A DNA stretch of 64,000 nt from Photobacterium sp. GB-56. Its GTDB lineage: Bacteria; Pseudomonadota; Gammaproteobacteria; Enterobacterales; Vibrionaceae. Both the position numbers and the translations under genes were made by a program. Positions 19,501-26,878 of this stretch are shown here, piece by piece (within the stretch, counting starts at the first letter, position 1; each line of letters opens with the position of its first letter). The DNA lies in contig NZ_PYNW01000003.1 in the NCBI RefSeq assembly GCF_003026105.1, forward strand, positions 62,001-126,000, read 5' to 3'. The notes under the pieces are model-generated. The model searched no databases and was not told the origin of the DNA. It worked only from the letters and a program-made list of their open reading frames with translations.

Positions 19501-22500
19501 GCCCCGATCTTGGTGACGCTCCGGATATTTCTGCATCAACAGGAGTCGGTGACTATACAACGACTTATTCGAATAATGGCGCTGCACATGTTCAGTCTGA
19601 TGATGACGATAATGGAGAAATTGATTTACGATTAGGGGCTCAATGGGATACAGATTTAGGCAGTTATCAAAATCCTATAGCACTTGCTGATGATGCTACC
19701 AATTTGGATGATGAGGATGGCGTCACCTTCTCTGTCTCTGAAATTGATGGTGTACCTTTTGCCGCAGCTGGCGAAGTCATTAATGTGACTGTCACCGTCA
19801 ATGCAGATACTGTGGCGCAAGCAAATCCTATTCACCTATATGGTTGGTTTGACTTTAATCGTGATGGTGATTGGGATGATTCTGGCGAGAAAGTTATAAG
19901 CAGTACTAATGCTAATAATGGAATAAATAACTTTAGTGTCTCAGTTCCTAGCAATGTTACGTATGGGTATTCCTTCTTTAGGATTCGAGTATGTGACTCA
20001 AGTGCGTGTGATCGAATCGATAGTACTGTGGATATTGGCGAAGTAGAGGACTATAGATTCCTGTTTTATGCCTTATCAAGTAATAGTACCTGTGACACAG
20101 CACTTCAAACGCGTTTTGTTAGCTCAAATTACATTTTTGAGCGACTCAACTTGGCTAATAATCCTTTAGATACCACAGCAATAGAATCACCATTAACGGT
20201 GATTAATCAGTCAAATATTTCTGGGCTTAATGCCATAGGTTTTGATACAAGCAATGGCTACATTTACGGCGTGTTTGAGAATACGACTACGCAAGAGTTG
20301 CATCTTTTTGTTACCGATCGCTCGGCTACAAATGTCGTTGATTTAGGTTATGTTTACGGTGATAGCAATATTGATATTCAGCTATCTGATGGCAACTCTG
20401 TTGCTATTTCTAAAGGGAATCCTTTCAGTACAGCTGCTCTTGCTAGTCCTACTGCCGGTGCGATGTCTTCTGATAACCAATACTTATATGTATGGAACCC
20501 TGCTTGGCACTCGATAATAAGGATCGATGTTGCAACACAAGAGATGTCAGTCATTGATTTCAACTTCACGGGAGGTATTACAGGGATCTCTGCTGGCGAT
20601 GATATTGCGGTTGATAGTATTCGTCATCATATTTATGCCGTAGATATTGTGGCAGGGTATTTATATCAAATAACAACATCAGGAGATGTAAGTCGAACCT
20701 CATTACAGTTCAATGGATTGGCGTCACCGACAGTGGATGGAAGTGGTAACTTACAAACACAAGCGTTGGTGATGGATAATATGACCAATTTGTATGTATT
20801 TACCAATGGTGGTAATCATGACACGAATAATGATAATACAATAGATAGTTCAGATATATCAGCTGTTTATAGAATTAATGTGCCTACCGCTGCTGTGACA
20901 TTCCAAAAAGAATTGAATACCAGTTCCCAAGTAAATTCTGATGTTGCAGGGTGTTATCAGTCAAAAGATTTCAGTGATGGAGATAGTCAATACCCGACCG
21001 CATCTCATTTATACGTTGATAATATAAATAACACAGACAACTCAAATGTGCCTGATGGTATTGGAGACTTCTTATTAGGGACAAATATCGATCCAGAGTT
21101 TGAAGCGAAAGTAAGCGCTCAGGCAACGGGGGATAATTATCATGCATTGGATGATGAAGAGCTTTCTATTCCTTCACCAATTATTGTTGAAACACCAACT
21201 AATATCGATGTTCCTCTTGTCGGGGCTGGCTATGTGAATGTTTGGGTTGACTTAAATCGTGATTATGACTTTGACGATGCAAATGAGCAGATTGTTAATG
21301 ATAGTTATTTTAATGCTGGTGCCAATTCTGTTTCTATTGATCTTGATGCCGCGAGTGCTAATGGGTATAGCGGTGAAACGACGATGCGAATTAGGTTCTG
21401 CTCTGCACCATCAAATTGTAATACGCCGACGGGAGAGGCGAATGATGGCGAAGTAGAAGATCACGTCTTTGAATTACTTAATCGTATCGTATTAAGTGGA
21501 TTCATATTTGATGATAATGGTGTTTCAAGTGGTACGGCTCATGATGGCATTAAAGATAGTGGTGAAAGTGGCCTCAGTGATTTTGATGTAACGGTAACGT
21601 TTAATGACAGTGGAGTTGCAGGTATTACAACTGGTGACATCATATCAACCAAAACGACTCGCGGAGATGGATATTACCGTTTTGTATTGGGTGTAGATTA
21701 TTCAGGTAAGAATTTAATTTTAAATGTGGTGCCTCAATCAAGATGGATTGCGGTGAGTGAAGCCAATATTACAGGTGTAAGTCAAGTTACTAGTACAAGT
21801 AATCAAGATGGACAAATGTCAGTGAATGCTTTTGCGGGTGATGATGTAGCAGGGCTAAATTTTGGTAAAGTCGCAATGCCATCGTTGACTGAAAATCTAT
21901 TTAAAGAGACTGAACCAAACAAAGCCGTTTTATTCCCTCATCGTTTTAAATTAGCAACATCTGCGAATGTTACATTTACCATTGAGAAAGACAGTAGGTA
22001 CACAGACTCTAGTGGTTGGAATATTACTCTTTATTACGATACAAATTGTGATGGAAATATAAATAATATCGATAATAAAGTTATTTTAAATTCAGCAATA
22101 CTTTATACAGGTTTGACTGATGTATGTTTAATTAGTCGTGTTTTTGTTCCTGCGAATGCGTATTTTAATACTCAGTATGCATACAAAATAAATGCAAGTG
22201 TTGAATTAGCAGGTGTTTCTCCTCAATTAACTAAACAAGTTGTGGTAGAAGATACGACTAAAATAACGTATGCAGGCTCTGGTCAGTTAAGTTTATCTTT
22301 AACAGTTAATAATATATCGAAAGATAACTCACCATTATTAATTAATAATGGTGAGCCCGGAGATATTCTTGAATATGAGATAACTTATAGAAATAGTGGT
22401 ACAGGCCCAATAAGAGATATCGTAATTTATGAGAATACACCACCATTTACGAAACTCTCAGAACCAGTAAATTGTTCTTCTTCTGAATTAAGTTGTGTCG

Positions 22501-22619
22501 TAAATACAACACACGGCACTAATACCGTTGGATATCAAGGTGAAATTCAGTGGACGCTTACAGGCGACTTATTACCAGGACAAATAGGCACATTAAAATA
22601 CAAAGTTTCTATTGAATAA
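13554..22619 (+). CDS. giant surface protein, paralogue of the upstream gene (GEVED repeats, L-type lectin, DUF11-like C-terminus)
   Basis: A protein of 3,021 residues with a Sec signal peptide (cleavage likely after SMA, residue 24). Residues ~27-228 form a Trp-, His- and Cys-rich domain I do not recognise. Four GEVED-type domains follow (~230-1055), each opening with (D/L)(F/L)GDA and closing with GE(V/I)ED. Then come one SdrD-B plus propeller-like unit (~1060-1415) of the kind repeated in the upstream gene, another GEVED (~1420-1597), a DUF11-like segment, a bacterial L-type lectin module (~1735-1975), GEVED, a propeller-like stretch, GEVED, an SdrD-B-like domain and a C-terminal module ending LLPGQIGTLKYKVSIE. 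From about residue 1412 on it is colinear with the upstream giant. It lies 243 bases after that gene and probably acts at the cell surface with it. No RTX or autotransporter barrel is seen, so the export route beyond Sec is unknown. Confidence 0.9.
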   Translation: MLKNCLRIVSLMFLLFGGVLPSMAGHSNHGDMRWKFCFFNEGRDIPAGETIPWSFYIFEYQAMDTDYCTMANLNWSWDSTMGGGHDIEGPIPRGTVKCSNNRISHEINVNGSVRALVAGRHVGWSFNGEGSHNEWWHDFTKWENNCANAGNPIEFYDDHSMLDSQNNTESNINRSTIKYWPNYTAYDEGDDYPRAEDTGNSYHGDGKGDIDDPYHMFITVFDVLDGYEPVDLGDAPDQQYNSTVWPSYATMLSSNGPAHQFKDENNDGVQDIRIGPCWDAEDESSPNSLANSDDMSLGYLNNCTTSDENEGSIRIHRHSTGDTLVLDNPGVSQTLWIGDTYTFYVDVHFENTDTDKHLEVGIDFTKTGDFTTVLVADLDSASSPHTVSQAFTIPFYSHNVDTLQTYMRVRICDSSCTYTTDSLGQKILTSTGVQPAGEIEDYKISLRSPFDLGDAPFDANVADFADESNGPMHHFRSSMSNDYSEPALTLGSCWDSEEYMTGNANADVDDNSAVVGGATGISFGGCGNDDEDGVTLPATFVAGETINVSITYRLNYFTASEVDWALFIDWDNNNDFTGDLTNYGTISHSLTESGQGAIRTINVAVSVPETAVLGETYLRVRNCLGGIIGEESYDCQVPKGRALSGEVEDYKISIEGPKLDFGDAPDTSAGTGAGNYQTTSGSGGPSHKISDTDVDGVVDFRLGTNWDDDSGTLQNATATADDTNGTDDEDGISIQQILADNSLPEVTNVYAGDAIKLTFTAGIDTNSGHPATAYIMKTWIDWDQSGTFDTDEVLFAEQRALPTTSDTYNKYFLNYRVPLYNSTGDVFIRSRICSTDSCPSGGSLNATGHLDDGEVEDKRMNIQSSEYDFGDATDTNTYTKTQGDYASIWTQDGDPVPMHRKADSDGDGQVNIKLGSIWNADNGTTTSFTDSSDDGYAGPFYLPKCTRQDITFTVTADNDFLSTAYINAWIDFDRDGEFNTSDNWFRHTEDFSSGSRVREVTLTDQLIVCFVSLGASYLRFRVCSVEDECQYPEGNITPSHLVATDGEVEDYPITIGEQLTVSGKVYSDVNSDQSPSGGAESGISNVLITLHDKTTNTCQYESTDANGLYSFDITFGNDYDVYETSSSGTSACPPSPSSEIGDSSGFISTSPNKVELGTVTSDQEINFGDKLLGNAFSTCPSEAFVNPYRFSSGANSYFAKLYPVTASVTATSSSNNDYDAFGFSVQQNRIFGIDIATQHVVAVDSVGYKIFSVNVGLDSARDYVAGDISDDDILVVIDDQSNVRFINVDSKSANYLSVVGTTSLSSAINFQDIAFHPTNSNVAFAVGNNNDAYRLTFNFSNYTVTSSLITSNTPSNVTGLFFDAQGVLYMYDHNNEEIWRFPVSSSSATSITGYLVKDNIAALNPNIGSDAAMCRNAQFLTDFADAPDSYATLFASGGPMHDVTNGGLPQIGSGSSDHETEAAASTSADGDDNAGSDDEHALTKPTFYGYLDSSSADSSLNALSFNIPVTPASSSGHIYAWIDFDGDGTFSDETLSTSTISTSASSVQLTLPVPAHVQPVDSFIRLRTCVTSSDCDMPTGLLSASGEVEDHAISLMPTGDIEVELALDPGQTVTNGIPFNLVVSVRNHSSFIVRDVILQMTIPDDYIFIKAYQGDGQTELAPGIYDESTKQLNLGNVGVGFDDYATLRFITKTTSPASLVGEVLSAKIQDTVSSNDSDTETPTVVTTVQPSICVAPMVEERGDAKLDAATNEYIITEETISQRGYLWSYDLIDLGVPQYFELAVYLGDRSCNSGCNAGTGTIEAGADGMTFIMTTDSRGFNAVGSWGGLLGVGPGGDGPISPSVIFEFDTYDNAGNGYNDDLSTAGGTPNYIDHTAVYLNGDLSSGNDAITLMDPVAVGGPTATGALTGELEDGRYHITQFYWDPATNNFRYYLDGVEIGNVTFDFVSHFNNQDKVRFGFSGSTGAAWNLQKACFTKAPVVLGPDLGDAPDISASTGVGDYTTTYSNNGAAHVQSDDDDNGEIDLRLGAQWDTDLGSYQNPIALADDATNLDDEDGVTFSVSEIDGVPFAAAGEVINVTVTVNADTVAQANPIHLYGWFDFNRDGDWDDSGEKVISSTNANNGINNFSVSVPSNVTYGYSFFRIRVCDSSACDRIDSTVDIGEVEDYRFLFYALSSNSTCDTALQTRFVSSNYIFERLNLANNPLDTTAIESPLTVINQSNISGLNAIGFDTSNGYIYGVFENTTTQELHLFVTDRSATNVVDLGYVYGDSNIDIQLSDGNSVAISKGNPFSTAALASPTAGAMSSDNQYLYVWNPAWHSIIRIDVATQEMSVIDFNFTGGITGISAGDDIAVDSIRHHIYAVDIVAGYLYQITTSGDVSRTSLQFNGLASPTVDGSGNLQTQALVMDNMTNLYVFTNGGNHDTNNDNTIDSSDISAVYRINVPTAAVTFQKELNTSSQVNSDVAGCYQSKDFSDGDSQYPTASHLYVDNINNTDNSNVPDGIGDFLLGTNIDPEFEAKVSAQATGDNYHALDDEELSIPSPIIVETPTNIDVPLVGAGYVNVWVDLNRDYDFDDANEQIVNDSYFNAGANSVSIDLDAASANGYSGETTMRIRFCSAPSNCNTPTGEANDGEVEDHVFELLNRIVLSGFIFDDNGVSSGTAHDGIKDSGESGLSDFDVTVTFNDSGVAGITTGDIISTKTTRGDGYYRFVLGVDYSGKNLILNVVPQSRWIAVSEANITGVSQVTSTSNQDGQMSVNAFAGDDVAGLNFGKVAMPSLTENLFKETEPNKAVLFPHRFKLATSANVTFTIEKDSRYTDSSGWNITLYYDTNCDGNINNIDNKVILNSAILYTGLTDVCLISRVFVPANAYFNTQYAYKINASVELAGVSPQLTKQVVVEDTTKITYAGSGQLSLSLTVNNISKDNSPLLINNGEPGDILEYEITYRNSGTGPIRDIVIYENTPPFTKLSEPVNCSSSELSCVVNTTHGTNTVGYQGEIQWTLTGDLLPGQIGTLKYKVSIE
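17790..22619 (+). repeat. duplicated C-terminal half, copy B
   Basis: Protein-level counterpart of 8482-13310 with the same module order. Shared wording includes GAGxGDYTTTY-type and GSTGAAWNLQKACF segments. The most conserved stretches are the lectin module and the GEVED domain just after it. Confidence 0.85.
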
Positions 22620-22862
22620 TAATATTATTTTTTCTTAAAAATGGTATTAATAAATTCAGTTTATCTAATATTATTTATATATAGCTATTAATTTTTTTCA
22701 GGAGGTTATTTTATATATAAAAATAATGTAATTATTCTCAATATGCGAAGCCATTATATTAACTTTAATTTAATTAACTGAAAAATAATGATTTATTTAT
22801 TGGCATGCGATTAGCATGATGCTTTCCTGACATTGTGTCTTTTATATTTAAATGGAGTAAGT

Positions 22863-23339
22863 ATGAAAAACTTAATATTAATTTTTTTACTTAATTTAGC
22901 ACTTGCGTTTTCTGCTTCTGCTAATCAACCGCTAACAAGTCAAATGAATGCCTATTTAATAGAAGTTGATAAAAATGGTAAAGAGTTATTAAAGTCTGCT
23001 GATGAAGTTTCACCTAAAGATACAGTTGAATATCAACTGGTTTATAAAAATCATAGTGATCAATCATTATCTGGTTTAGTTATTACCGGTCCAATCCCTG
23101 AAAATACTCAATATGTAGGTAATACCGGTAAAACCATTATTGCATCTAAATTCTTGGTCAGTATTGATGGTGGTAGCACTTTCGAAACTGAGCCCGTTAA
23201 ACGCGAAATAATGAAAGATGGTAAAAAAGTGGAGGTCATTATACCACCAGAGAAATATACCGATGTGCGTTGGATTCCTGAAAGTCCAATTAAAGCATCA
23301 GAGCAACAGATATACACCTATCGTATCGAGGTTAAATAA
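22863..23339 (+). CDS. small secreted single-domain DUF11-like protein
   Basis: A protein of 158 residues when started at the ATG at 22863, which has GGAG nine bases upstream and gives a clean Sec signal peptide (cleavage after SASA, residue 20); an upstream in-frame start would add ten residues before the signal. The mature part is one beta-sandwich of DUF11 type (DTVEYQLVYKNHSDQSLSG, then IPENTQYVG) and ends IYTYRIEVK, like the C-termini of the giant proteins. It may be a subunit, cap or assembly partner of the giants; that role is inferred only from this similarity and from its position between the giant genes and the next DUF11 gene. Confidence 0.8.
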   Translation: MKNLILIFLLNLALAFSASANQPLTSQMNAYLIEVDKNGKELLKSADEVSPKDTVEYQLVYKNHSDQSLSGLVITGPIPENTQYVGNTGKTIIASKFLVSIDGGSTFETEPVKREIMKDGKKVEVIIPPEKYTDVRWIPESPIKASEQQIYTYRIEVK

Positions 23340-23419
23340 TCAAAGTTGAGGCCCGTGCGGATGCAAGGGATTAGCTAAGTAATACGAAGATCAATTAACA
23401 CCTAAAAGGTAAATACTAC

Positions 23420-26400
23420 ATGAATACGCAACTAAAACCCATAATGACGTGGTTTGCTGCGGGTTTAATATCAGTAGGTGCAGGTGCTTTGTCTAGTCAA
23501 GCCCTTGCAGCCACGGCAGCCGGAACTGATATTAAAAACTTAGCAACCGTAACGTATGAAGATGCCGCTGGTAATACATACAGAGCCTCTTCGAACGAAT
23601 CAGTTGTAACGGTACAACAAATCTATAGTGCAACAATCGAAACAGATAACGATGTATCTGCAGCTCCAGGTTCTACCATTTACATCCCTCACGTGGTGAC
23701 TAACACCGGTAATGGTCAAGATGTTTATACATTGACCTTTGCTGATGGTTTACCTGCAGGAGATGGTCGTACCGACACCATAGATTCAGTGACATTAAAA
23801 CTGTTTGATGACGCTAACACAAATGGTACACCAGATGCAGGTGAAACAGAATTCACAAGCGGCGATACCATTACATTACTCGCTGGTGAAACAATGAACT
23901 TGATCGTTGGTGTGGGTGTACCTGCAACAGCGAATATGAGTGATACCTTAGGGATTACCTTAACGGCTGAAGCGCATAATGCTGGGGGTGCAGTTAGTAC
24001 TCCAGTTACAGATTCTGTAACTGATGTAGGTACAAATAATGACTCTGCTAACGGTACTAACGCCGATGTAATTACAGTAACTAATAATGCTGTAATTGAT
24101 ATCAATAAGGCGTCAACTCACTTAACGGGTCTAGGTTATACAGAAAGTTCATTTGGCTTGGATCTGGATAATGATGCAACCACTGACCATCCAGTAGAGT
24201 TAATTGAGTATGTTGTAACGGTAGCGAACAATGGTAATACAAACGCTGATAATGTGACTATTTTTGATGGTCAGCCAGCTAATACTGCCATTATTCAAGG
24301 CCAAGCGACATTGACACAATATAACCCGATATCTGATGGTCTCTTTGCTGCATATGGTGATACAACGACCACTTATGCTGCAAATATTGTTGACGAAACG
24401 AGTCATGGCGTCGACTTAGACCAAGATGGTTCAACAGAGGCAAGTGGTGAGAGCCTTATTGCAGGCGGTACTGATGTCAACTCTGATGGTGATGCAATAG
24501 ATGATAATATTCCGGGTTTATACGCTGTCGATGCCGAATTACCCTCTTTCACCTCTGTGTCAATGACCTTCTATGTTGCTTATTCACCAGCGATAGTTGA
24601 TGGTGATGTGGTCGTTCGAAACAGTGCATATGCCTGTTCAGATTTAAACGGTGATGGTGATACAGTAGATACAGGTGAGTGTGCTGATCCAACAAGTCCT
24701 CCACCAAGTACTTCAAATCCAACAGAAGTCGTCACAGAAACAACCACAGGTGTTGATGTGTCCGATACGGGGACAACAAGTACAAGTGGTTTAGGTGGTG
24801 ATGACGATAACACTGTTGATGATACTCAAACTATCACGACAGCACCGACTGGCAGCGAGTTCTTCCTTTATAACAAAGTGGCGAACAACGGTAACAAAAT
24901 TGATATGTTCGATGTTACCACACCAGCACCAGGTGACCCAGGTAACAGTTTCCCTGCTGGCACAACGTTTAGTTATTGGAATGCAACAGGTACTGCTCAG
25001 TTAGTCGATAACAACAGCAATAGTATTCCTGATACTGGACCTGTCCCATCCGCAACGTGTTTAAATTCAGGTTTACTTGCCGATGCAGCAAGAACTGAAG
25101 ATGGAATAACGTTGAACTGTAATGAAATGCTAATACGTGTTGTTGTTCGCTTACCACCAGATGCTCATAATTCAACTGCACCATTTAATGCAACAACAAC
25201 CATTACGTCTACAAATGATCCAACAATTTCAGCATCGAAAACTGAAAGTTTGACTACGGTATCACCACCAACGGTTGATGTGGCAAACCAACAAATTACG
25301 CCAAATCCTACAACCAATGTGGATCCTGTCGATGTAACAGATGGCACATTAGATCCTGCTGATATCGCCACTGTATTTAATGATGCAGAACTTGGTCAAA
25401 CGTTGACAACGACAGTATATATTACGAACGAAGGAGGCAGTCCTGATTCATTCACACTAACCACTGGCGGTAGTTATGACGTAGCTGGTACAGCTTGGCT
25501 TGCGGATATGCCAACAAACTGGACTATTGTGTTTAAAGATGCAGGTATCGATACCGATTCAGATGGTACTGTAGATGTTCTTGGTACTAATACTGTCATT
25601 ACGACCACACCTCCTATTCCAGCCAATGGCACACAAGTATTAACGGCAGAAATAACCGTTCCACTGGATCCAATCTATGCTCGTGCACAAGCAAATGATT
25701 CCGCGTTACCGTTTGCTGCTGGTGAGCAAGCAAGTGCAATAGATGCAAATAGTGATGGCGATAATGATTACATTATTTATATCCAAGTAACCTCAGCAGG
25801 TTCTGGTGCGACAGACATTAAAGTAGAAGCAATTGATATTCGTACGATTGCGAGCATTGATTACACGCCTACTACACTGTCAAACCAAATTGAAGCTGGT
25901 GGTGGTATTGCATATGAACACTTCCTATCTAACACTGGTAACACAAGAGAATACATCACATTAGATTCTGCTAACGATAAAGCAGCAGATGGCTTTGATA
26001 ATACGTTAACTATATTAGATAACGATACGGGCCAACCTATTGAGATTGGTAACTTGTGTGATACAGGTGATAGAACCATTAATGTTGTGCCAATGGATGG
26101 TGGTGCTCCAATCGCTGTTGAAGTGCAATGTGACGCAAGTGACGGTACTGATTTACAGCCAAATATCCAGTTAGAACCGGGTGAAAGTATTCCTCTATTG
26201 AATACGGTATTTGCCCCAACTAATGCAACTGCGGGTACTGTGAATAAGACAACACTTACTGCTGTCGTCGTTTCTGCTCCAACTATTACCGCACAGGCTG
26301 AAGATAACTCAGAAGTTATTGCAGGTCAGCTACGCTTGTACAAATATGTAGATCTTGACGCAAATTGCGACTCGATTCCAGATAGCGATGGTGGATTCCA

Positions 26401-26779
26401 ACAAAGACATTCTACGCTTGTCGAGCCTGGTCAATGTATTATTTGGAAGCTTGTTGCAGTGAATGAAGGTACAGATGATGCACTTAATGTAGTTGTAACG
26501 GACGAGTTAACCGAATACACCACGTTCCTCGATCTCACAGGTGCAAATGTTGGTGAGCTTAAGTCATGTCGTAACTCAATAACTACTCCTGTGTTATTTG
26601 GTGCTGGTACATATTCATTAACGTCAGATAACTTAGGTCCTCTATGTAACCCTGATGCTACAAGCCATACAGCAGGTACCATAACTCAAGGAGTTAGTGG
26701 TTCTGGTGTTACTTACACCATCGGAACACTTGAGCCTGGTGATAAAGTTATCAGTCACTTCTCAGTAACCGTTGATTAA
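23420..26779 (+). CDS. secreted DUF11-type repeat protein (1,119 residues)
   Basis: It has a Sec signal peptide cleaved after ALA (residue 30). The mature start, GTDIKNLATVTYED, recurs in the other two large proteins of the downstream operon. The body is a string of beta-sandwich modules of the DUF11/conserved-repeat kind, with recurring phrases such as NTGNGQDVYTLTF, VELIEYVVTVANNG and LGQTLTTTVYITNEG, plus Asp-rich loops. The C-terminal module begins GQLRLYKYVDLDANCD and ends LEPGDKVISHFSVTVD, like the ends of the giants. It lies 80 bases after the small DUF11 gene, probably on the same transcript, and a hairpin terminator follows. It is probably a surface or outer-membrane-associated structural protein; no enzyme motif is seen. 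Confidence 0.85.
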   Translation: MNTQLKPIMTWFAAGLISVGAGALSSQALAATAAGTDIKNLATVTYEDAAGNTYRASSNESVVTVQQIYSATIETDNDVSAAPGSTIYIPHVVTNTGNGQDVYTLTFADGLPAGDGRTDTIDSVTLKLFDDANTNGTPDAGETEFTSGDTITLLAGETMNLIVGVGVPATANMSDTLGITLTAEAHNAGGAVSTPVTDSVTDVGTNNDSANGTNADVITVTNNAVIDINKASTHLTGLGYTESSFGLDLDNDATTDHPVELIEYVVTVANNGNTNADNVTIFDGQPANTAIIQGQATLTQYNPISDGLFAAYGDTTTTYAANIVDETSHGVDLDQDGSTEASGESLIAGGTDVNSDGDAIDDNIPGLYAVDAELPSFTSVSMTFYVAYSPAIVDGDVVVRNSAYACSDLNGDGDTVDTGECADPTSPPPSTSNPTEVVTETTTGVDVSDTGTTSTSGLGGDDDNTVDDTQTITTAPTGSEFFLYNKVANNGNKIDMFDVTTPAPGDPGNSFPAGTTFSYWNATGTAQLVDNNSNSIPDTGPVPSATCLNSGLLADAARTEDGITLNCNEMLIRVVVRLPPDAHNSTAPFNATTTITSTNDPTISASKTESLTTVSPPTVDVANQQITPNPTTNVDPVDVTDGTLDPADIATVFNDAELGQTLTTTVYITNEGGSPDSFTLTTGGSYDVAGTAWLADMPTNWTIVFKDAGIDTDSDGTVDVLGTNTVITTTPPIPANGTQVLTAEITVPLDPIYARAQANDSALPFAAGEQASAIDANSDGDNDYIIYIQVTSAGSGATDIKVEAIDIRTIASIDYTPTTLSNQIEAGGGIAYEHFLSNTGNTREYITLDSANDKAADGFDNTLTILDNDTGQPIEIGNLCDTGDRTINVVPMDGGAPIAVEVQCDASDGTDLQPNIQLEPGESIPLLNTVFAPTNATAGTVNKTTLTAVVVSAPTITAQAEDNSEVIAGQLRLYKYVDLDANCDSIPDSDGGFQQRHSTLVEPGQCIIWKLVAVNEGTDDALNVVVTDELTEYTTFLDLTGANVGELKSCRNSITTPVLFGAGTYSLTSDNLGPLCNPDATSHTAGTITQGVSGSGVTYTIGTLEPGDKVISHFSVTVD

Positions 26780-26795
26780 ATCACATTAATAAAGT

Positions 26796-26863
26796 CCTCC
26801 CTACAATTGTAGGGGGGCTTATTAAGCGTATTGCTAATTCGTTTAATAAGCCCTTTTCTTTTT
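26796..26863 (+). terminator. double-hairpin terminator/attenuator inside the cluster
   Basis: The first hairpin centres on the perfect palindrome CCCTACAATTGTAGGG (26799-26814). The second pairs GGGCTTATTAA (26815-26825) with TTAATAAGCCC (26843-26853) and runs into TTTTCTTTTT (26854-26863), a classic intrinsic terminator. The two stems compete for the G-run at 26815-26817. The ribosome site and ATG of the next gene follow within 16 bases and no room for a normal promoter remains, so partial read-through may set lower expression of the downstream three genes. Confidence 0.85.
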
Positions 26864-26878
26864 CCCTTGGAGATCGCA

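Noticed and set aside
22700..22731. AGGAGG followed by ATG-TAA in the gap after the second giant gene
   Set aside because: The ATG is about 20 bases away and is followed at once by a stop codon, so no start-stop element can be argued.
23725..24105. Minus-strand 126-codon frame inside the DUF11 gene, and many similar antisense frames under the giant genes
   Set aside because: Low-complexity translations that mirror the repetitive sense codons; no ribosome sites.
26831..26878. N-terminal extension of the barrel protein from a TTG start
   Set aside because: It would start in the loop of an intrinsic terminator and lacks a ribosome site; the ATG at 26879 has both a ribosome site and a signal peptide.
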